Shown here: positions 21,858-33,950 of the stretch, one piece after another
How the letters are laid out: each line of letters begins with the position of its first letter
Position numbering within the stretch: position 1 is the stretch's first letter
Source of the DNA: Ailurus styani
Taxonomy: Eukaryota; Chordata; Mammalia; Carnivora; Ailuridae
Direction: 5' to 3'
Length of the DNA: 64,000 nt
Assembly: GCA_002007465.1 (NCBI GenBank)
Contig: LNAC01000032.1
Coordinates: forward strand, 3,267,542 to 3,331,541
Made by a program: the position numbers and the translations under genes
Notes under the pieces: generated by a model
Seen by the model: only the letters and a program-made list of their open reading frames with translations
The model's database searches: none
Told to the model about the DNA's origin: nothing

Positions 21858-22690
21858 TTCTGTATTTATAACTGAAACTATACATACATCTATGTCTTTT
21901 CCAAAACCTGGACAATCTTCACACTTCATCATTTAGAAAAAGAAAAAAAAAAGAAGCCAAACAAACAAACAAACAAAAAAGCCAGCTGTAAGAAGAAGGT
22001 TGAGAAGGAATTTCATTCCAATATACTCTAATTCATTCCAGAATCACTGAGATTCAGAGCACACTGTGTTATAGGTGAAAACCTTTCTAATAATCAACTG
22101 TAAGGTGCCAATGAAAATCTCTCAGTTGGAGTCCCTTGGATTTAAATGGTTTCAGTAGGAGAGTGTAAAGAATGACATTTAATAGGATGTGTGACAAGTT
22201 GTTAGAATCTGTAATACATGGGCAAATTACTTCAGGACACACTGTAAAAATAAACTATTAGATAAAAGGACAAAATGAGAAAGGAAATTTCTTCAGTAGT
22301 TACCATGACATTAGGGAAAATGTTTTTATTGTGGCTAAGTACTTAGAGACAGGAAACAGAGGACAAGAATAAATAAGCACTTTTCTAACTGGAGGAAGAT
22401 AATGGAAAGATCCTCTAGAGATTGTGGGGCTTTGTTTGTTTGTTTGTTTTTTAACATTTTAGTAAATAGGTTGAATAGTACAATCTCCAACTGAAATTAA
22501 TATCAAGCTATTTTGACTAAAGGATGTCAGGCCCATGGATATACATTTAAGGATAAATTCTCAGTTATGTGAATCTAAAAAACACTGACAGATGAGCTTA
22601 ATGCATATTATGTAGGTAAGAGATCTATTTCAAGAAAAAACAAAGTGTAGAACTGATGGCTTCAAGGTGTTAGCTATAACCCAGGAAAGC
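21858..22690. other. Unique AT-rich DNA
   Basis: Short (CAAA)n and (GTTT)n runs occur near 21957-21978 and 22434-22450. No exon is supported. Confidence 0.4.
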
Positions 22691-22699
22691 GTCCTAGGA

Positions 22700-23045
22700 G
22701 TGATTGTAGTCCGCTCCCCAAGGCACCAACCCAATGGCCTGTCTGCCTCATGAAGAAAACTGGAAACAAATAAAAAAAGCATCATCCTACAATTGTGTAA
22801 GAACTAGAATACTACATATTCTCCAGGTCGCCACTTCTCAGACAAAATAGAGCTGGAAGAGTCCCAGAGAACAAGTAAAATGATCAAGGGGTTTTTATAT
22901 GAACATCGATTCAAGAAATTAGGACGCTTTAGGCTTCAAAACATGAAAGCTAACAGAAAATATGATCAAAGCCTTAAAGTTGTCAAGTCCATGGGTAGGT
23001 GGAACACAGACTTGCTCACAAGTTACAAGAACTAAAGCCTGTGGT
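22700..23045 (+). mobile_element. Possible CR1/L3-type LINE fossil
   Basis: A run of phrases resembles the 3' coding end of CR1/L3 LINEs, which in intact copies encodes a '...GLFSLEKRRLRGDLI..' segment. They are AAAATGATCAAGGGG, then TATGAACATCGATTCAAGAAATTAGGACGCTTTAGGCTTCAAAACATGAAAGC, then AAAATATGATCAAAGCC. The reading frame is broken by several stops. The call is tentative. Confidence 0.42.
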
Positions 23046-23625
23046 GTTTGACATATTGTATGTAGTACAGCTTTTTAAAGTTTCACTTTATAGCTAAGAC
23101 AGTACATTTAGTGCATTTTTAAATGATGAATTATGCCGAATGAATGAATGGTTTCTGGGAATTTGATTATTGATGGTTGGTAGAACCACAAAGCAGAGAA
23201 TATTTAGGTGATATCTCTGACCTTTAAGAAAGAAATTAAGTGTATTACTTTTTTCAGTGAAACCATAACACGTGTTAGTTATAGAACATTTAAAAATGTA
23301 GGTTAAAAAGTAATTACTCATGCTGTTATGAAGGGCATACAAAGAAAATGTCACACTTTAATCTACTTTCTCTGGTGGTTTTCTCTGTGTGTAGTGTTTT
23401 TTAATGTATCTGTATTCATTCTATGTATACAATTTTTTATGGAACATTATAAAAATGTTCTGTTATTACAAAAATTTAATATGATTTTTGTGTCCATAAA
23501 ATTAATTTTATGGGCATATCATAACTCATGTAATCATTCCTCTATTTCTGAGCATCAAGACTGTTGCCAAGTCAAGTCGAACTTTTCTGAGTGACAATTA
23601 AACAGTGGTGATTCTTTAAAAATAG
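23046..23625. other. Unique AT-rich DNA
   Basis: Two overlapping frames of 86-88 codons on opposite strands (23094-23354, 23328-23594) show no domain-like composition. No repeat family was recognised. Confidence 0.35.
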
Positions 23626-23629
23626 TCCC

Positions 23630-23779
23630 GGGGCACCTGGGTGTCTTAGTCAGTTAAGAGTCTGCCTCTTGATTTAGGCTCAGGTCTTGATCTCAGAGTC
23701 ATGAGATTGAGCCCCAAGACTGTGCTCAGCATGGAGTCTGCTTGTCCATCTGCCTCTGCTCCTCTCCCCATTGTCTCTT

Positions 23780-23813
<34 letters not shown>

Positions 23814-23840
23814 CCCTAAATAAATATAATCTTAAAAAAA
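23630..23840 (+). mobile_element. Older CAN-SINE with CT/CA tail
   Basis: GGGGCACCTGGGTGTCTTAGTCAGTTAAGAGTCTGCCTC marks a diverged older copy. Its pyrimidine tract has expanded to (CT)n followed by (CA)n at about 23783-23815, before AAATAAATATAATCTTAAAAAAA. Flanking copies AAAATAGTCCC and AAAAAAATCCC form an imperfect target duplication. Confidence 0.9.
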
Positions 23841-23841
23841 A

Positions 23842-24385
23842 TCCCTTATGAGGATGTCAGAAGCAGAATAGGAGAGAGGAAAATTTGGGAACATGAGCTT
23901 GTTGAAGTTACCTTAGAATCTATATTTACCTCAATAACTAACTATAGACCAAATAAATAAATAGTGTATACTGCAGAGATTTGTAATGTGATTTCTAGGG
24001 TTTTTTTTTAATATGCTGCTGTGATTAATAAAATAGAAACTCATTTGAAAGTAATGGAATGCAGAGTAGCTTTTTGTTATATGTTGTCTCAAAAGTACAG
24101 TCACTAGCATGAGAGGAGTTCATAATATTTTTAATTAAAAGGAGATTTTCATGCTTATAAAGATTAGGTAAAATTGCTCCATAGTCATCTCTTGAGTGTG
24201 AATACCGGAGCTAGCGATAGTTTTACTAAAAATTTCATTAAAAGCTGTCAGTATGATTGCTTCAGTGTGGTATTTTTTCTTAAAGTACCTTGTTTGAGAT
24301 CATAAAACAGGAAAAATAAAACTGCAATTCACCGACTACTTTCCTTTGGAGAAATGTGAAGATGACTAACACCAGTATCTTTTCT
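23842..24385. other. Unique AT-rich DNA
   Basis: No exon and no repeat family were recognised here. Confidence 0.35.
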
Positions 24386-24389
24386 CAAT

Positions 24390-24780
24390 ACAATTGTAAT
24401 CTAATTAGGAAACCAAAATATACACAGAAACATAAGTAAGGTTTCTATAATAAGTGTAACAGTAAGTCAGAGAAGAGAGAGACTCTGGGAAATTTTGAGG
24501 AGGAGGTAGCTTTTAAGTTGGACCTTGAAAGATGGGCACAATTTGTGCAGGTACACAGAGGGTTAGAAGTCTAGTAGAGGGCAGGGTAAGCAAACCCATG
24601 AGGGTGGTAATACTGTGGCATAGTTAGGGACATCAAGATTACTTTGGGGAGTGGGGGAGTTTACTCTAGAAAGTAGCAGGGAATGGAGGTGGGAGTAGAG
24701 ATGGAAGATGGATGAGAGATTTTTAACTTTATCTCCATGTACAATGGGGCCTTTTCAAGAGTTATTTAAAGGTCAGATGA
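24390..24780 (+). mobile_element. Ancient LINE2-type repeat, family uncertain
   Basis: AAATTTTGAGGAGGAGGTAGCTTTTAAGTTGGACCTTGAAAGATGGGCACAATTTG followed by CAGAGGGTTAGAAG matches the widespread old repeat with 'gagctgggccttgaaggatgggtaggatttg'. It is probably the same family as at 14640 and 30260. Confidence 0.5.
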
Positions 24781-25059
24781 CATAATAAGGATGATATTCT
24801 TAGATGATTTAATCTAGTAATGGTGTGTATAATGGATTGAAGAGTGACTGATAGCAGAATATCAGAAACAGTACAAAAATGAGGAAATAGGGAGAGAAGG
24901 TCATTATGCATACAGGTGAATGGAATATTACAGTTTGCATTTCCCAACAAAAATAGGTCCACCTAGGAAACATTCCTTTATGGTTGACGTTTGATTTATC
25001 TGCCTTTTTTGGGCACTGGTGAAGTCACTGGGATTTCTTGCAGCATTATAATCTCAGGG

Positions 25060-25245
25060 TAGTCAAACTTCATACATAGTATCTTTCATCTCCCACTGTG
25101 ACTTTTCCAGGAGAAAGGTAGAATTTGCAAGCTTCTTATGACCTAGTCTCAAAGTCATGGAGCCTCTCTTCTGCCATATTCAATTAGTCAAAAGTGAGTC
25201 GCAGAGCTAGCCAAGATTCAAGGTGGTGGTAATACCAGGACATGG
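25060..25245 (+). mobile_element. Unassigned ancient interspersed repeat
   Basis: The phrase CTTCTTATGACCTAGTCTCAAAGTCATGGAGC, then CTGCCATATTCAATTAGTCAAAAGTGAGTCGCAGAGCTAGCCAAGATTCAAGG, is one I recognise as recurring in mammalian genomes. I cannot assign the family name. It is non-coding. Confidence 0.4.
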
Positions 25246-26880
25246 ATACTGAAATTCAGTCAGAGACTCATTGCCTATTCTTTGATTAGGGTATAGACTC
25301 TGTTCCCTGGGCATGATTCTCTACCTGTCAGCCATCAATAAGGTAATGGAACCACCATAAGTGATATGGAATAAGGAAGTTATTATAGGGAGTAGACATG
25401 CAATTGTGGCATCTGGTGAAGACATTTCTGTAAGGCTGCCTGTGTTTGGTGGTGGCCTGAAGTTGCCATACGTAAGCCTTTGGAAAGAAAGGATGGACCT
25501 GAAATAGGAGAATGAAGACAAACTAGAACATGAGAGGACACTGCACCCACGAAGACAAATTTCTGTCTCTCACTGCCTCCAACCTTGACAATATAGGTCT
25601 TTAGTAGAAGAAGCAATGGAAGACTGAGATAAACAGAAGGAGATGATGGGAGATAGGGGAGCTTTGGGCCCAGCTGCTGCCCCTTCCCAGCAAGAGGAGC
25701 TAGCAAATTAGCCACAATGTTCACAAGCTCCAGGGATTCTTAGTGCCCACAATGACCTTCAGAGCTTCACATTTCCAGCTTCATTTCACTTTCCAAATCT
25801 CAAACAAACTTCTCTTTTGGTTGTCTCTACACCAGAAAAATACAGGGAAGGGAATTCTGGGAAACTTAGTTCCAGCTTAGTTACGTCGATATTAGTACAA
25901 ACCATCATAAAGTTCTTCTCTCCTCCAATAATATAAAACACTTTCTGCAGTTGCTGTGAATATCTGTGTATTGCACTGGTGAAGTGAGTTTTAGAGATAT
26001 AACTGGTTCATAGTGCCTTCTTTGAAGATACCTAAGAGAGAGTCTCTTCATTGCTTAGATACACTAACCTTCGATTATTATCTTTTTCTCATAGTATTAC
26101 AAGTCTCACATGAATTCTTTCACCAGGTAACTTATCTATTTCTACTTTCATGTAGGTTCAGATGGAAAATATTTTTAGAGATTATTTCTGTGGTTGGAGC
26201 CACACTGAATGTGTTTTGGCTTAGAACGTTCTGTTACAAGGAAACAATTTTAGTACTGTTTCACTGGTCAACAAGACCTCACCGCACAAGTATTTTAATT
26301 CCTAGTATATTATAATAAATCTCTCTAAGCAAGAAAAAGCAGTTGAATCAATGATTAGACCCTCACTCCAATAAGCAAATATAAAGATGAAATGAGCCAA
26401 CAAAAGGTAAACTTTTGATGGGACAGGAGGAGATGGAGTAGTGAGGAGCAAGCCGATAAGATTGCAAAGAAATGCCTTTGTTACAAGGCAGTGAGGCTGT
26501 ACTCCGTAAACAACATCTCTTCCATTTGTACGTGGCGATCTAGAAATTCAGCCTAATGTGTAAGACCAGAGCCTCAACATCTGGGCTATCCAATTGTGAT
26601 CCCTAAGGGATCTTTTTTTTTTTTTTTTTAAATGGCATTTAGTGTAGGAGGAGATAACTGGGACAAAGGTTGAGAAATTGGGGGCAAAGAGAGTAAGAGT
26701 GTCACCTTTCATTTTGTTCACAGTGTTATTTCACTTTTTAAAAGTACCTGATGTTGAGTGCTCATTTTGATCGGCCCTTATGATGGGGTAGAAGGACTCA
26801 GATAAGCCCTTCCTCTGTCCTTAATTCCTCTAGTTAGCTCAGAGGTATTTGGCACGAGATTGAAATGAGAGGCCTTATTA
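25246..26880. other. Unique DNA, 1.6 kb
   Basis: A minus-strand frame of 113 codons (25383-25724) and a plus-strand frame of 100 codons (26013-26315) are the longest here. Neither shows a family motif, signal peptide or repeat pattern that I can recognise. A poly(T) run stands at 26611-26630. Confidence 0.4.
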
Positions 26881-26890
26881 TTGAGTTTTC

Positions 26891-27091
26891 TTTTTCTTTC
26901 TTTTTTTAAAAGATTTTATTTATTTATTTGAGAGACAGAGACAGATAGCGAGAGAGATAAGATGGGAGGAGAGGGAGAAGCAGACTGCCTGATGAGCAGG
27001 GAGCGGGGTGGGGGTCTCGGTCCCAGAACCCTGGGATCATGACCTGAGCCCAAGGCAGACGCTGAACTGACTGAGCCACCTAGGTGCCCCA
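26891..27091 (-). mobile_element. CAN-SINE, inverted, moderately old
   Basis: From AAAAGATTTTATTTATTTATTTGAG to CTGAGCCACCTAGGTGCCCC this is a SINE in reverse. The central part has drifted (GGGAGCGGGGTGGGGGTCTCGG). The only flanking duplicate is a short AGTTTTC (26884-26890 and 27092-27098). Confidence 0.92.
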
Positions 27092-27239
27092 AGTTTTCAT
27101 CTGCTACTCTAAGACAACATTATGGACTTAAGTTGTTACTTTGAGAGACTGTTCTAGATTCAATTATTACTCCAAAGCACATTCCAGATTTGAACACTGG
27201 AAACTCTCTTCAAAACTGTATTGACTCTCATTAAGGAAA

Positions 27240-27372
27240 ACATGGAATAGTGAGAAAACATGGCATAGTAGAAAAAGCACAGGAAATTGAGTCTTGGCTC
27301 TGTTAACAGCTCTATGACTTTTTCTAATTCTGGAGCTGGGTTTCCTTTTTTGTAAAGCCAGTTGCATTAAAT
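27240..27372 (+). mobile_element. Possible MIR fossil
   Basis: ATGGCATAGTAGAAAAAGCACAGGAAATTGAGTCTTGGCTCTG, then CAGCTCTATGACTTTTTCTAATTC, follows the MIR left half ('gtgtggtagtaaagagcatgggctctggagtcagactgcc...'). Confidence 0.5.
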
Positions 27373-28240
27373 ACTTCTGTGGAGGTAGCATCAGTGAGAA
27401 GATGAAAATTAACTAGAGGAAATATGGTCCAAAAGTGTGATTTGTTCTTTCAAGCACACTCAGGTTTTGTTTCTACCCAATGCTCTGTTGGTTGAGAATC
27501 AACATGGCTTGAAAAAGGACTGCTGTGCTCTTTGACGCTCCACATCTTCACACCTTAATTCATTTCTTAAACTGAGCACTATCAGTATATCTACCACTGC
27601 CCATGTCTCCACTTTATGAGTAAAGTTTCAAAGAAGAAGAAGAAAAATGAATGACAAAAATAAAATTATAAAATCATGCGGAGAATTGTAACGATGGTGA
27701 TATTCTAAAATTCTAGAAAGGATATTATATACTATTTTAATCCCCTCTTTCAAACATTTCTAAACTTAATTCCAATATATACAAAATATATATTCACTGT
27801 TTATAGTCCAATAAACACAATATCAGAGAATATAGTTCAGGTGGATATATAAATGACTTAAAGAATTCTGTAGGTGAAAATCATACTTTCTAAATGTAAT
27901 TTAACTATCCTTTCTAAAGGCAAATATAGTTATTTTTCTCTTGTTTGATTTCAAGAGAATATTCAAATTATCATTTATATATTGGGAATTTTTTGTTTTG
28001 GCCTGCAATCTTTAAAAGATTAAAATTAAGAACATTATTTTAATTAGCATATAGCTACTGTTATGTATTTCATGAAGTGTCTTTACATTGTGATTAAACC
28101 CAATTCAGGTAGACTTTTATGGGTTTTGTGGGCAGAGAACTGCTGGTTGAAGGTTGGCAAGGCTTAGTGTGAGGGAAGCAAAATGAGTTTACTCAATTCA
28201 TTATTATTCCCTGTCCCTTCACCTTTGCATTTTAGTGATT
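27373..28240. other. Unique AT-rich DNA
   Basis: No exon is supported. AATATATACAAAATATATATTC near 27774-27796 is a weak AT palindrome. Confidence 0.4.
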
Positions 28241-28252
28241 ACAAAGAGAACT

Positions 28253-28450
28253 TGGGGTTCCTGGGTGGCTCAGTCAGTTAAGCGTCTGCCTTCAGCTCAG
28301 GCCATGATGCCAGAGTCCTGTGACTGAGCCTGACATTGGGATCCCTGCTCAGTAGGGATTTTGCTTCTCCTTCTCCCTCTGCCACCCTACCTGCTTATGT
28401 GCTCTCTCTCTGTCAAATAAATAAATAAAATCTTTAAAACACAAAACAAA
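28253..28450 (+). mobile_element. CAN-SINE, older subfamily
   Basis: TGGGGTTCCTGGGTGGCTCAGTCAGTTAAGCGTCTGCCTTC marks the head and AAATAAATAAATAAAATCTTTAAAAC the tail. Target duplication: ACAAAGAGAACT (28241-28252) and ACAAAGACAACT (28451-28462), with one mismatch. Confidence 0.94.
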
Positions 28451-28776
28451 ACAAAGACAACTCAGTCCTAAAAAGAAAAAAAAAATCAATCCTCACCAAC
28501 ATGGACATTACTATTGACTTTTTATGTGAAACAGTGGTCTGTAGAAATTATTCAGATATAGAAAAAAAAATTAGCTCCTTTAGGTAGGATCCTTCACAAC
28601 CAAACCACCCAATTTTTACTCACTCAGGTGGATCCCTCCTTAGCCATAAAGGTCTCTTTCAGATTGAAAAACAAAATGGAAAGTACCAGAGGAGTACCAA
28701 ATTCATTTCTATTTGGCCCACACAGCTGACTCTCTTCTAGGCCTTACTTAATATTTTCTTTCCATTTCACATTTTA

Positions 28777-28909
28777 TTTTTATTTTTATTTATTTTATTT
28801 TTTAAAATTTTGTTCAGTTAGCCACTGTATAGTACATAATTAGTCCTTGATTCAGTGTTCAGTGATTCACTAGTTAAGTATAACCTCCATTGCTCATCAC
28901 AGCACCTGC
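28777..28909 (-). mobile_element. Very short 5'-truncated LINE-1, inverted
   Basis: Only the last ~130 bp of a carnivore L1 3' end is present in reverse: T-rich tract, TGTTCAGTTAGCCACTGTATAGTACATAATTAGT and CATTGCTCATCACAGCAC. The 15-bp target duplication CCATTTCACATTTTA is perfect (28762-28776 and 28910-28924). Confidence 0.92.
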
Positions 28910-28924
28910 CCATTTCACATTTTA

Positions 28925-29990
28925 GTCTTTGGCATCTCAACACTCTGCTATCTAAAAACAAGGCCCACTCCTTTCTCTCCCAGAGTAGTAGAGTGCTTTG
29001 CTCCAGAAATAAGAACCAAGTAAGTGCTTCCAAATGCTTAGATCCTCTTTCTTGGACTTGTTACAACTTTCAGCAGGGATGCCAGTCTGACTCCAGGCCA
29101 TAGGAGTATCTGGGCCATGCATGGGAAGTACGTCAGCACCAGTGCACATGGTTGGGAAGAACAGGTGTGGCCTGACGCTGCTCACGCTGATCCAGGTGGG
29201 CTACTTCCTCATCAGTGGAGCCACACGTCAATTGTTTTCACCCAATGTCAGCACAGTTGTGGCCTCGGGCCAATTCTGTGTGCTGTGAAAATGCATTATT
29301 TTCCTCAAAACTATGTAGGATCTCTCAGGGTTGAAAATTGTTTTTTCCACTGGTTAAGGACTTTTTCTTTCAATGTTGAACACAATTCTTACGCCCAATT
29401 CTCAAATAATCAGAGGATAGTTTTATAAAATTTCTTTTGGAATTTTCTTTTGGAAAAACTGAAACTCCAACATTGAAATGTGGCTGGTTTTGCTCCGTAT
29501 GGACTAATTTAACTCTTAGTTGAAGAACTTAAAATAAATGTGGATTAGCAGAAAGATCTGTAGTGGCAGAATTTACTGTCTTTGTGTGATACCGGCTGAG
29601 TGATTTTGTTCAGAAAGTGATTTAAGCAGCCTTAATGCTTAATGATGATGAGGAAATATTCGTATGAATGTTTCTACAGGGAAAGTAGGAATTACAGTGA
29701 TTTCTAACCGTCTCAAAGGAACTGGGGTAGTGTTTGTAAAGGATTTTGAAATCCAATAGTAAAAAATGATGATTGTGTTTTAATCAGGGAAGGCTATCAC
29801 CTCCAAAAAATAGGCCATTAAGTAAGGAGAATGGGATAGTAATCTAAGGAAGTCATAGTGAAATAACCCTGTCTCTATGGCTAAAGGAAGGCAGATGGGA
29901 AGATAACAAATGGTGGAAAGAGGGATAGTGGTATTCCATGCTCACCTGCTGGTCCTTATTGGACCTCTGATACTAGTGCTGGTGTCACAT
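28925..29990. other. Unique DNA with a CpG-richer 200-bp patch
   Basis: A patch at about 29100-29285 carries several CpG dinucleotides in an otherwise CpG-poor window. It has a frame, from 29150 to the TGA at 29286-29288, that reads as one hydrophobic segment (LTLLTLIQVGYFLISG). I do not recognise the product. It has no clear splice-bounded exon shape, so no gene is called (see findings). Confidence 0.4.
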
Positions 29991-29991
29991 T

Positions 29992-29993
<2 letters not shown>

Positions 29994-30047
<54 letters not shown>

Positions 30048-30089
30048 CGCGCATGTGTGTGTGTGCACGCGTGCATGCATATATGTGTG
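29994..30089. repeat. TG/CG alternating purine-pyrimidine microsatellite
   Basis: About 23 TG units are followed by about seven CG units, then TGTGTGTG, CACGCG and GCATGCATATATGTGTG. Alternating purine-pyrimidine DNA of this kind, and CG runs above all, can form Z-DNA. Cys/Val and Thr/His frames across it are artefacts. Confidence 0.97.
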
Positions 30090-30259
30090 GTATGGATAGT
30101 CCTGAGGAGAAAACCAAAGCAAGAATACATTTGGGATTAGGTAATCATTAATTCAGGTCAGACGATAATTTTTCTCTGTTGTAATCTGTTGGCTTTGGTG
30201 TTTCCAAGATTGCTAATGTGTATGTCAGTAAAGGAATTAGTAATTGGAAGTGGACATAA

Positions 30260-30600
30260 AAGTAGAGAAAGAGAGAAGTGGTCCATAAAAGCTTCTAGGA
30301 GGAAATGATTCTTGAGCTGAACCTTGAAATTATTAGGACTAAATTTGGTTAAAATGGGGAGAAAGAGTATTTTAGGTTGAGGAAATGATATATAAACAAA
30401 CACATAAGACACATAGAAAGGTGAATGAGAGTGATCATTTGGGGGATAGCAAATAGGCAAGGAAAGGGTGTGGGCCTTGACAGGAAGTAAGAAAGGATGT
30501 GGGCAGAAGTCAGATGATGAAAATTTCTGAGTTGTGCACTCTAGCAACTTGAATTTTATCCTGCAAAGGATGGGGAAACATTGAAGCAGAAGGACATAGT
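30260..30600 (+). mobile_element. Ancient LINE2-type repeat, family uncertain
   Basis: GAGGAAATGATTCTTGAGCTGAACCTTGAAATTATTAGGAC is followed by AAAGAGTATTTTAGG. GCAACTTGAATTTTATCCTGCAAAGGATGGGGAAACATTGAAG ends the match. This follows the common old repeat with 'gagctgagccttgaaggatg ... ggattttattctaagtgcaatgggaagccattg'. The 163-codon minus-strand frame overlapping it (30158-30649) is unlikely to be a gene. Confidence 0.55.
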
Positions 30601-31244
30601 TATTATACCCTAATGGTGGAAGTGTAGAAGATTGATTACAGAGGGTCAAGTTGGAATTAGATATATTATCATAATGATTTAGCTATGAAATTATGAGGCA
30701 ACAACATTATCTTAAACAAATGCAAATAAATTCTCATGAAAAATTTCTCTAAATAAGTAGTGGAATAGTTAATTTTCTGTATATTTTTGTCACAGCAATA
30801 TGTTGGTTTCCAGTAATGGGAGTTTAAATATCATATACACCCACATTTCTAAGTAATTTCCTATGTGTGTGTTAGAAATGATTAGTAAATATGTCAAATA
30901 GTTATGGAATTCATATTTTGAATGGTTTTGTAATTCTTGGATGTTAAGTATTTACATTCTTTTTTATTGATGTTCCAGAAATAGTTTTTATGTCATTCAA
31001 ATTCATCGAAGATTCTTAAATATTCTAAGAGATCTCTTTTCTTCTAATTCCTCTCAGTTTCAAGGCTTTCACTTAAATTGAAAGAGGTAAAATTTTTTAG
31101 AATTTCAAAAGAAAACAAAAATTAAATAAATGTAACATAAACTTATCTTCCCATTTCCTTCAAATGTAAGAAATAAGGTTGATGTGACCATTTAAAAACA
31201 AGTTAAATATTTCTGTACCACTTAATACTATTAAATAAAGCTTG
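30601..31244. other. Unique AT-rich DNA
   Basis: No exon or repeat family was recognised. Confidence 0.35.
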
Positions 31245-31690
31245 ACATAGACAATGGAATATTACTTAGCCATAAAAAAGAATGAAAACTTGCCATTTGC
31301 AATGACGTGGATGGAGCTAGACTGTGTAATGCTAAGTGAAATAAGTCAGAGAAAAACAAATACCATATAATTTCACTCATGTGTGGAACTCAAGAAACAA
31401 AACAAAGAAAAGGGGAGAAAAAAAGAGAGAATGCCAAACCATGAAATAGACTCTTAATTATAGAGAATAACTGATCCCTACCAGAGGGGAGGTGGATGGA
31501 GGAATGGGTGAATTAGGTGATGGGGATTAAGGAGCCCATTTGTTGTGATGAGCACTGGGTGGTATATGGAAGTCTTGAATGACTGTATTGTACACCTGAA
31601 ACTAATATTACACTATAGGGTAACTAACTGGAACTTAAAAACTTAAATAAATGATATGAGTTAGCAAAAAAAAAAAAGAGTTAGAAAGGA
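31245..31690 (+). mobile_element. 5'-truncated LINE-1 3' end
   Basis: CAATGGAATATTACTTAGCCATAAAAAAGAATG is followed by ATGACGTGGATGGAGCTAGACTG and AAGTGAAATAAGTCAGAG. These are the last codons of L1 ORF2 in decayed form. The 3' UTR follows, with GTGATGAGCACTGGGTGGTATATGGAAG and GTACACCTGAAACTAATATTACACTA. A poly(A) and a small (AAGG)n run end it. No convincing target duplication. Confidence 0.9.
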
Positions 31691-31719
31691 AGGAAGGAAG
31701 GAAGGTAGGAAGATAAAGA

Positions 31720-33679
31720 ACAAAAACATGCCCTCTTACAAAATAGTCTTCTTAGTTCTTGAAAGGTATAATTAAATAAGACTATGCTGTATACTATAAA
31801 GGATATTAGTTTTCTAACCACAGTACACTTTATTTCTTTGAAACCAGTTTACAGTTGAAAGGATTTCTTTTGTTTGTTTTATGAAAGGATGAATTGTAAA
31901 AGTGGTTATTGTTATTCTTTATATTTAAGAAAACCTCACACAAAAAGTGAAATTGTACATTTTTGTCTACATTTTATAGGAGGAATCCTTTTCTAATAAA
32001 AATGTGTTTGAACTAATGTCTAAACGTTAATATGTTTCTAAATGAAACAGGGACTTACATGAACATTTTGACAACCAATAGAAGAAACAAGGGGCAAAAT
32101 CAGTAGTGACTGGTCATGGTGTCACTTTATCTGCTTAGTTCACACAGATACTATTGCTCATTTTATGAAACCACCATAACATATAGCACCAACATATGCT
32201 TACCACATGCTTTTTTTTATCCTCATGTTTGTTGCCGGGATAGTATGTATAGTTCCTAACACAAAATGTGTATAAAGTCTGGTACATGGGCCAATGTCAT
32301 ACTAAATACATGCAAATTCTGCAAAAGGGCAACACATAATGAAATTAAGAGATATAGAAGAAGAAAGCTTCTTTCACCAAGTTAAAACCCCATTTCCCTC
32401 CTATGTTTGGTGTTTTCCATTGAGACACATTTTTCTCTAAGACAGGAGATTTCAGTTTAACATTTTTCTGAAGATTTGAAAAAGATAATAAAGGACTCCA
32501 AAAAGGAAATGTATCATACATACTCTGTACTTTCTTCTGATCCATTATAAACACCCAGGCATATCAGGCAAAAGTCAAACTAAGAAGCTCAACAGAGACA
32601 TAATATTACAGAAGGTGGTGTTGAACCAAATAACATAAATAGGTTTGAAACATACCTCTATGGGCCTTGCTCTTCATTTTTTTTCATGAAACCAAATATT
32701 AAGAGGGGTTATATCAAAATCACGTGGATCCAATCACCATGGAAATACTTTTGTATTTGCTTCCTGGAGGAGATGCAGAAACATTGATATTTATATGCAT
32801 AAATGTCAAGGTTTTCTGAATTTGGCCTCCTTTGGAACACAATACCAAAGGCCAAATCCAATCATCATGGGTATAACAGAAATTTCTATATAGTAAAAGA
32901 TCTCTGAGATCAGCCAGTGGCTTCCCACATTTAAACTATAGCAAAATTCAGACTCTTCCAAAATTTAACTTGTATTTAGGCAAACAGTTTTTATATAAAA
33001 CTTATAAAAAGGCTATCAAACCTCCCTGGCATGATGTTCAGCCTTATAGAATGAAAGACTTAGTGGAGGAGAGGAGCTAAGTGAGAAAAAGAAAGAATTG
33101 AAGATAAGAGAAGCTGGGGAGTACGTGAAGAGAAAGAGGTAGAACTTCTCCCTAACAAAGGTCTTGAGTGTCAAACCGGAGTTTATCTGACTGTGGTCCA
33201 AGGGTCCAGCCACAGAGAAGTACCAATAGGTAGAAGGAAGCCATGGAAATGTTCTGACTGGGACAATTTGATATTTTTCAATGAAAGCATTGCCCTTTAG
33301 ACTCTTCCTCTGTTTCTTTTGTTATTTGGTGAAATTTTCTCCACCTGGAGCTCTGCACTGAAACACAAGTAGTTGGGATGTACAATGGAATCTTGCTTAA
33401 ATATTTTGTGAAGTTATTTGCTCTTATTTTCATTGGTGAATGCATTATTTTTTGGTGCAGGGATTTTAAAAAATATATTAATATGTTCCAGGCTCACATT
33501 TTGTTTTAAAACTGGGTTTTCTGTCATGGTATCTCCAACTATTTTGCTTGTATATGAATTCAGTATCTTAAAAATGGCATGTCCTATTTTAGCAGATGGC
33601 TAGAGATTTGGGCACAGTTGGGGTACTTGTCCCAAGGTGATGTTTTCCTTTAGAGTTGTTCTTTTTCTTCCAGGAGTTT

Positions 33680-33680
<1 letters not shown>
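31720..33680. other. Unique AT-rich DNA, 2 kb
   Basis: No repeat family or exon was recognised. The frames at 32345-32554 and 33016-33213 are minus-strand and short. That at 33418-33603 is plus-strand, also short. Confidence 0.4.
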
Positions 33681-33919
<239 letters not shown>

Positions 33920-33950
33920 AAATAAAATTCAAGTTTATTAAAGTGCTTTT

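Noticed and set aside
25383..25724. 113-codon minus-strand frame with a Leu-rich stretch
   Set aside because: No signal peptide context, no homologue recognised, and an overlapping minus-strand frame of similar quality.
29117..29428. 103-codon plus-strand frame as a gene
   Set aside because: A different frame over the same patch is the more protein-like one; neither has an exon boundary or known homologue, so it is kept only as a finding.
30158..30649. 163-codon minus-strand frame
   Set aside because: It overlaps an ancient LINE2-type repeat read in the other direction, has no family motif, and its length is plausible by chance in 64 kb of AT-rich DNA.
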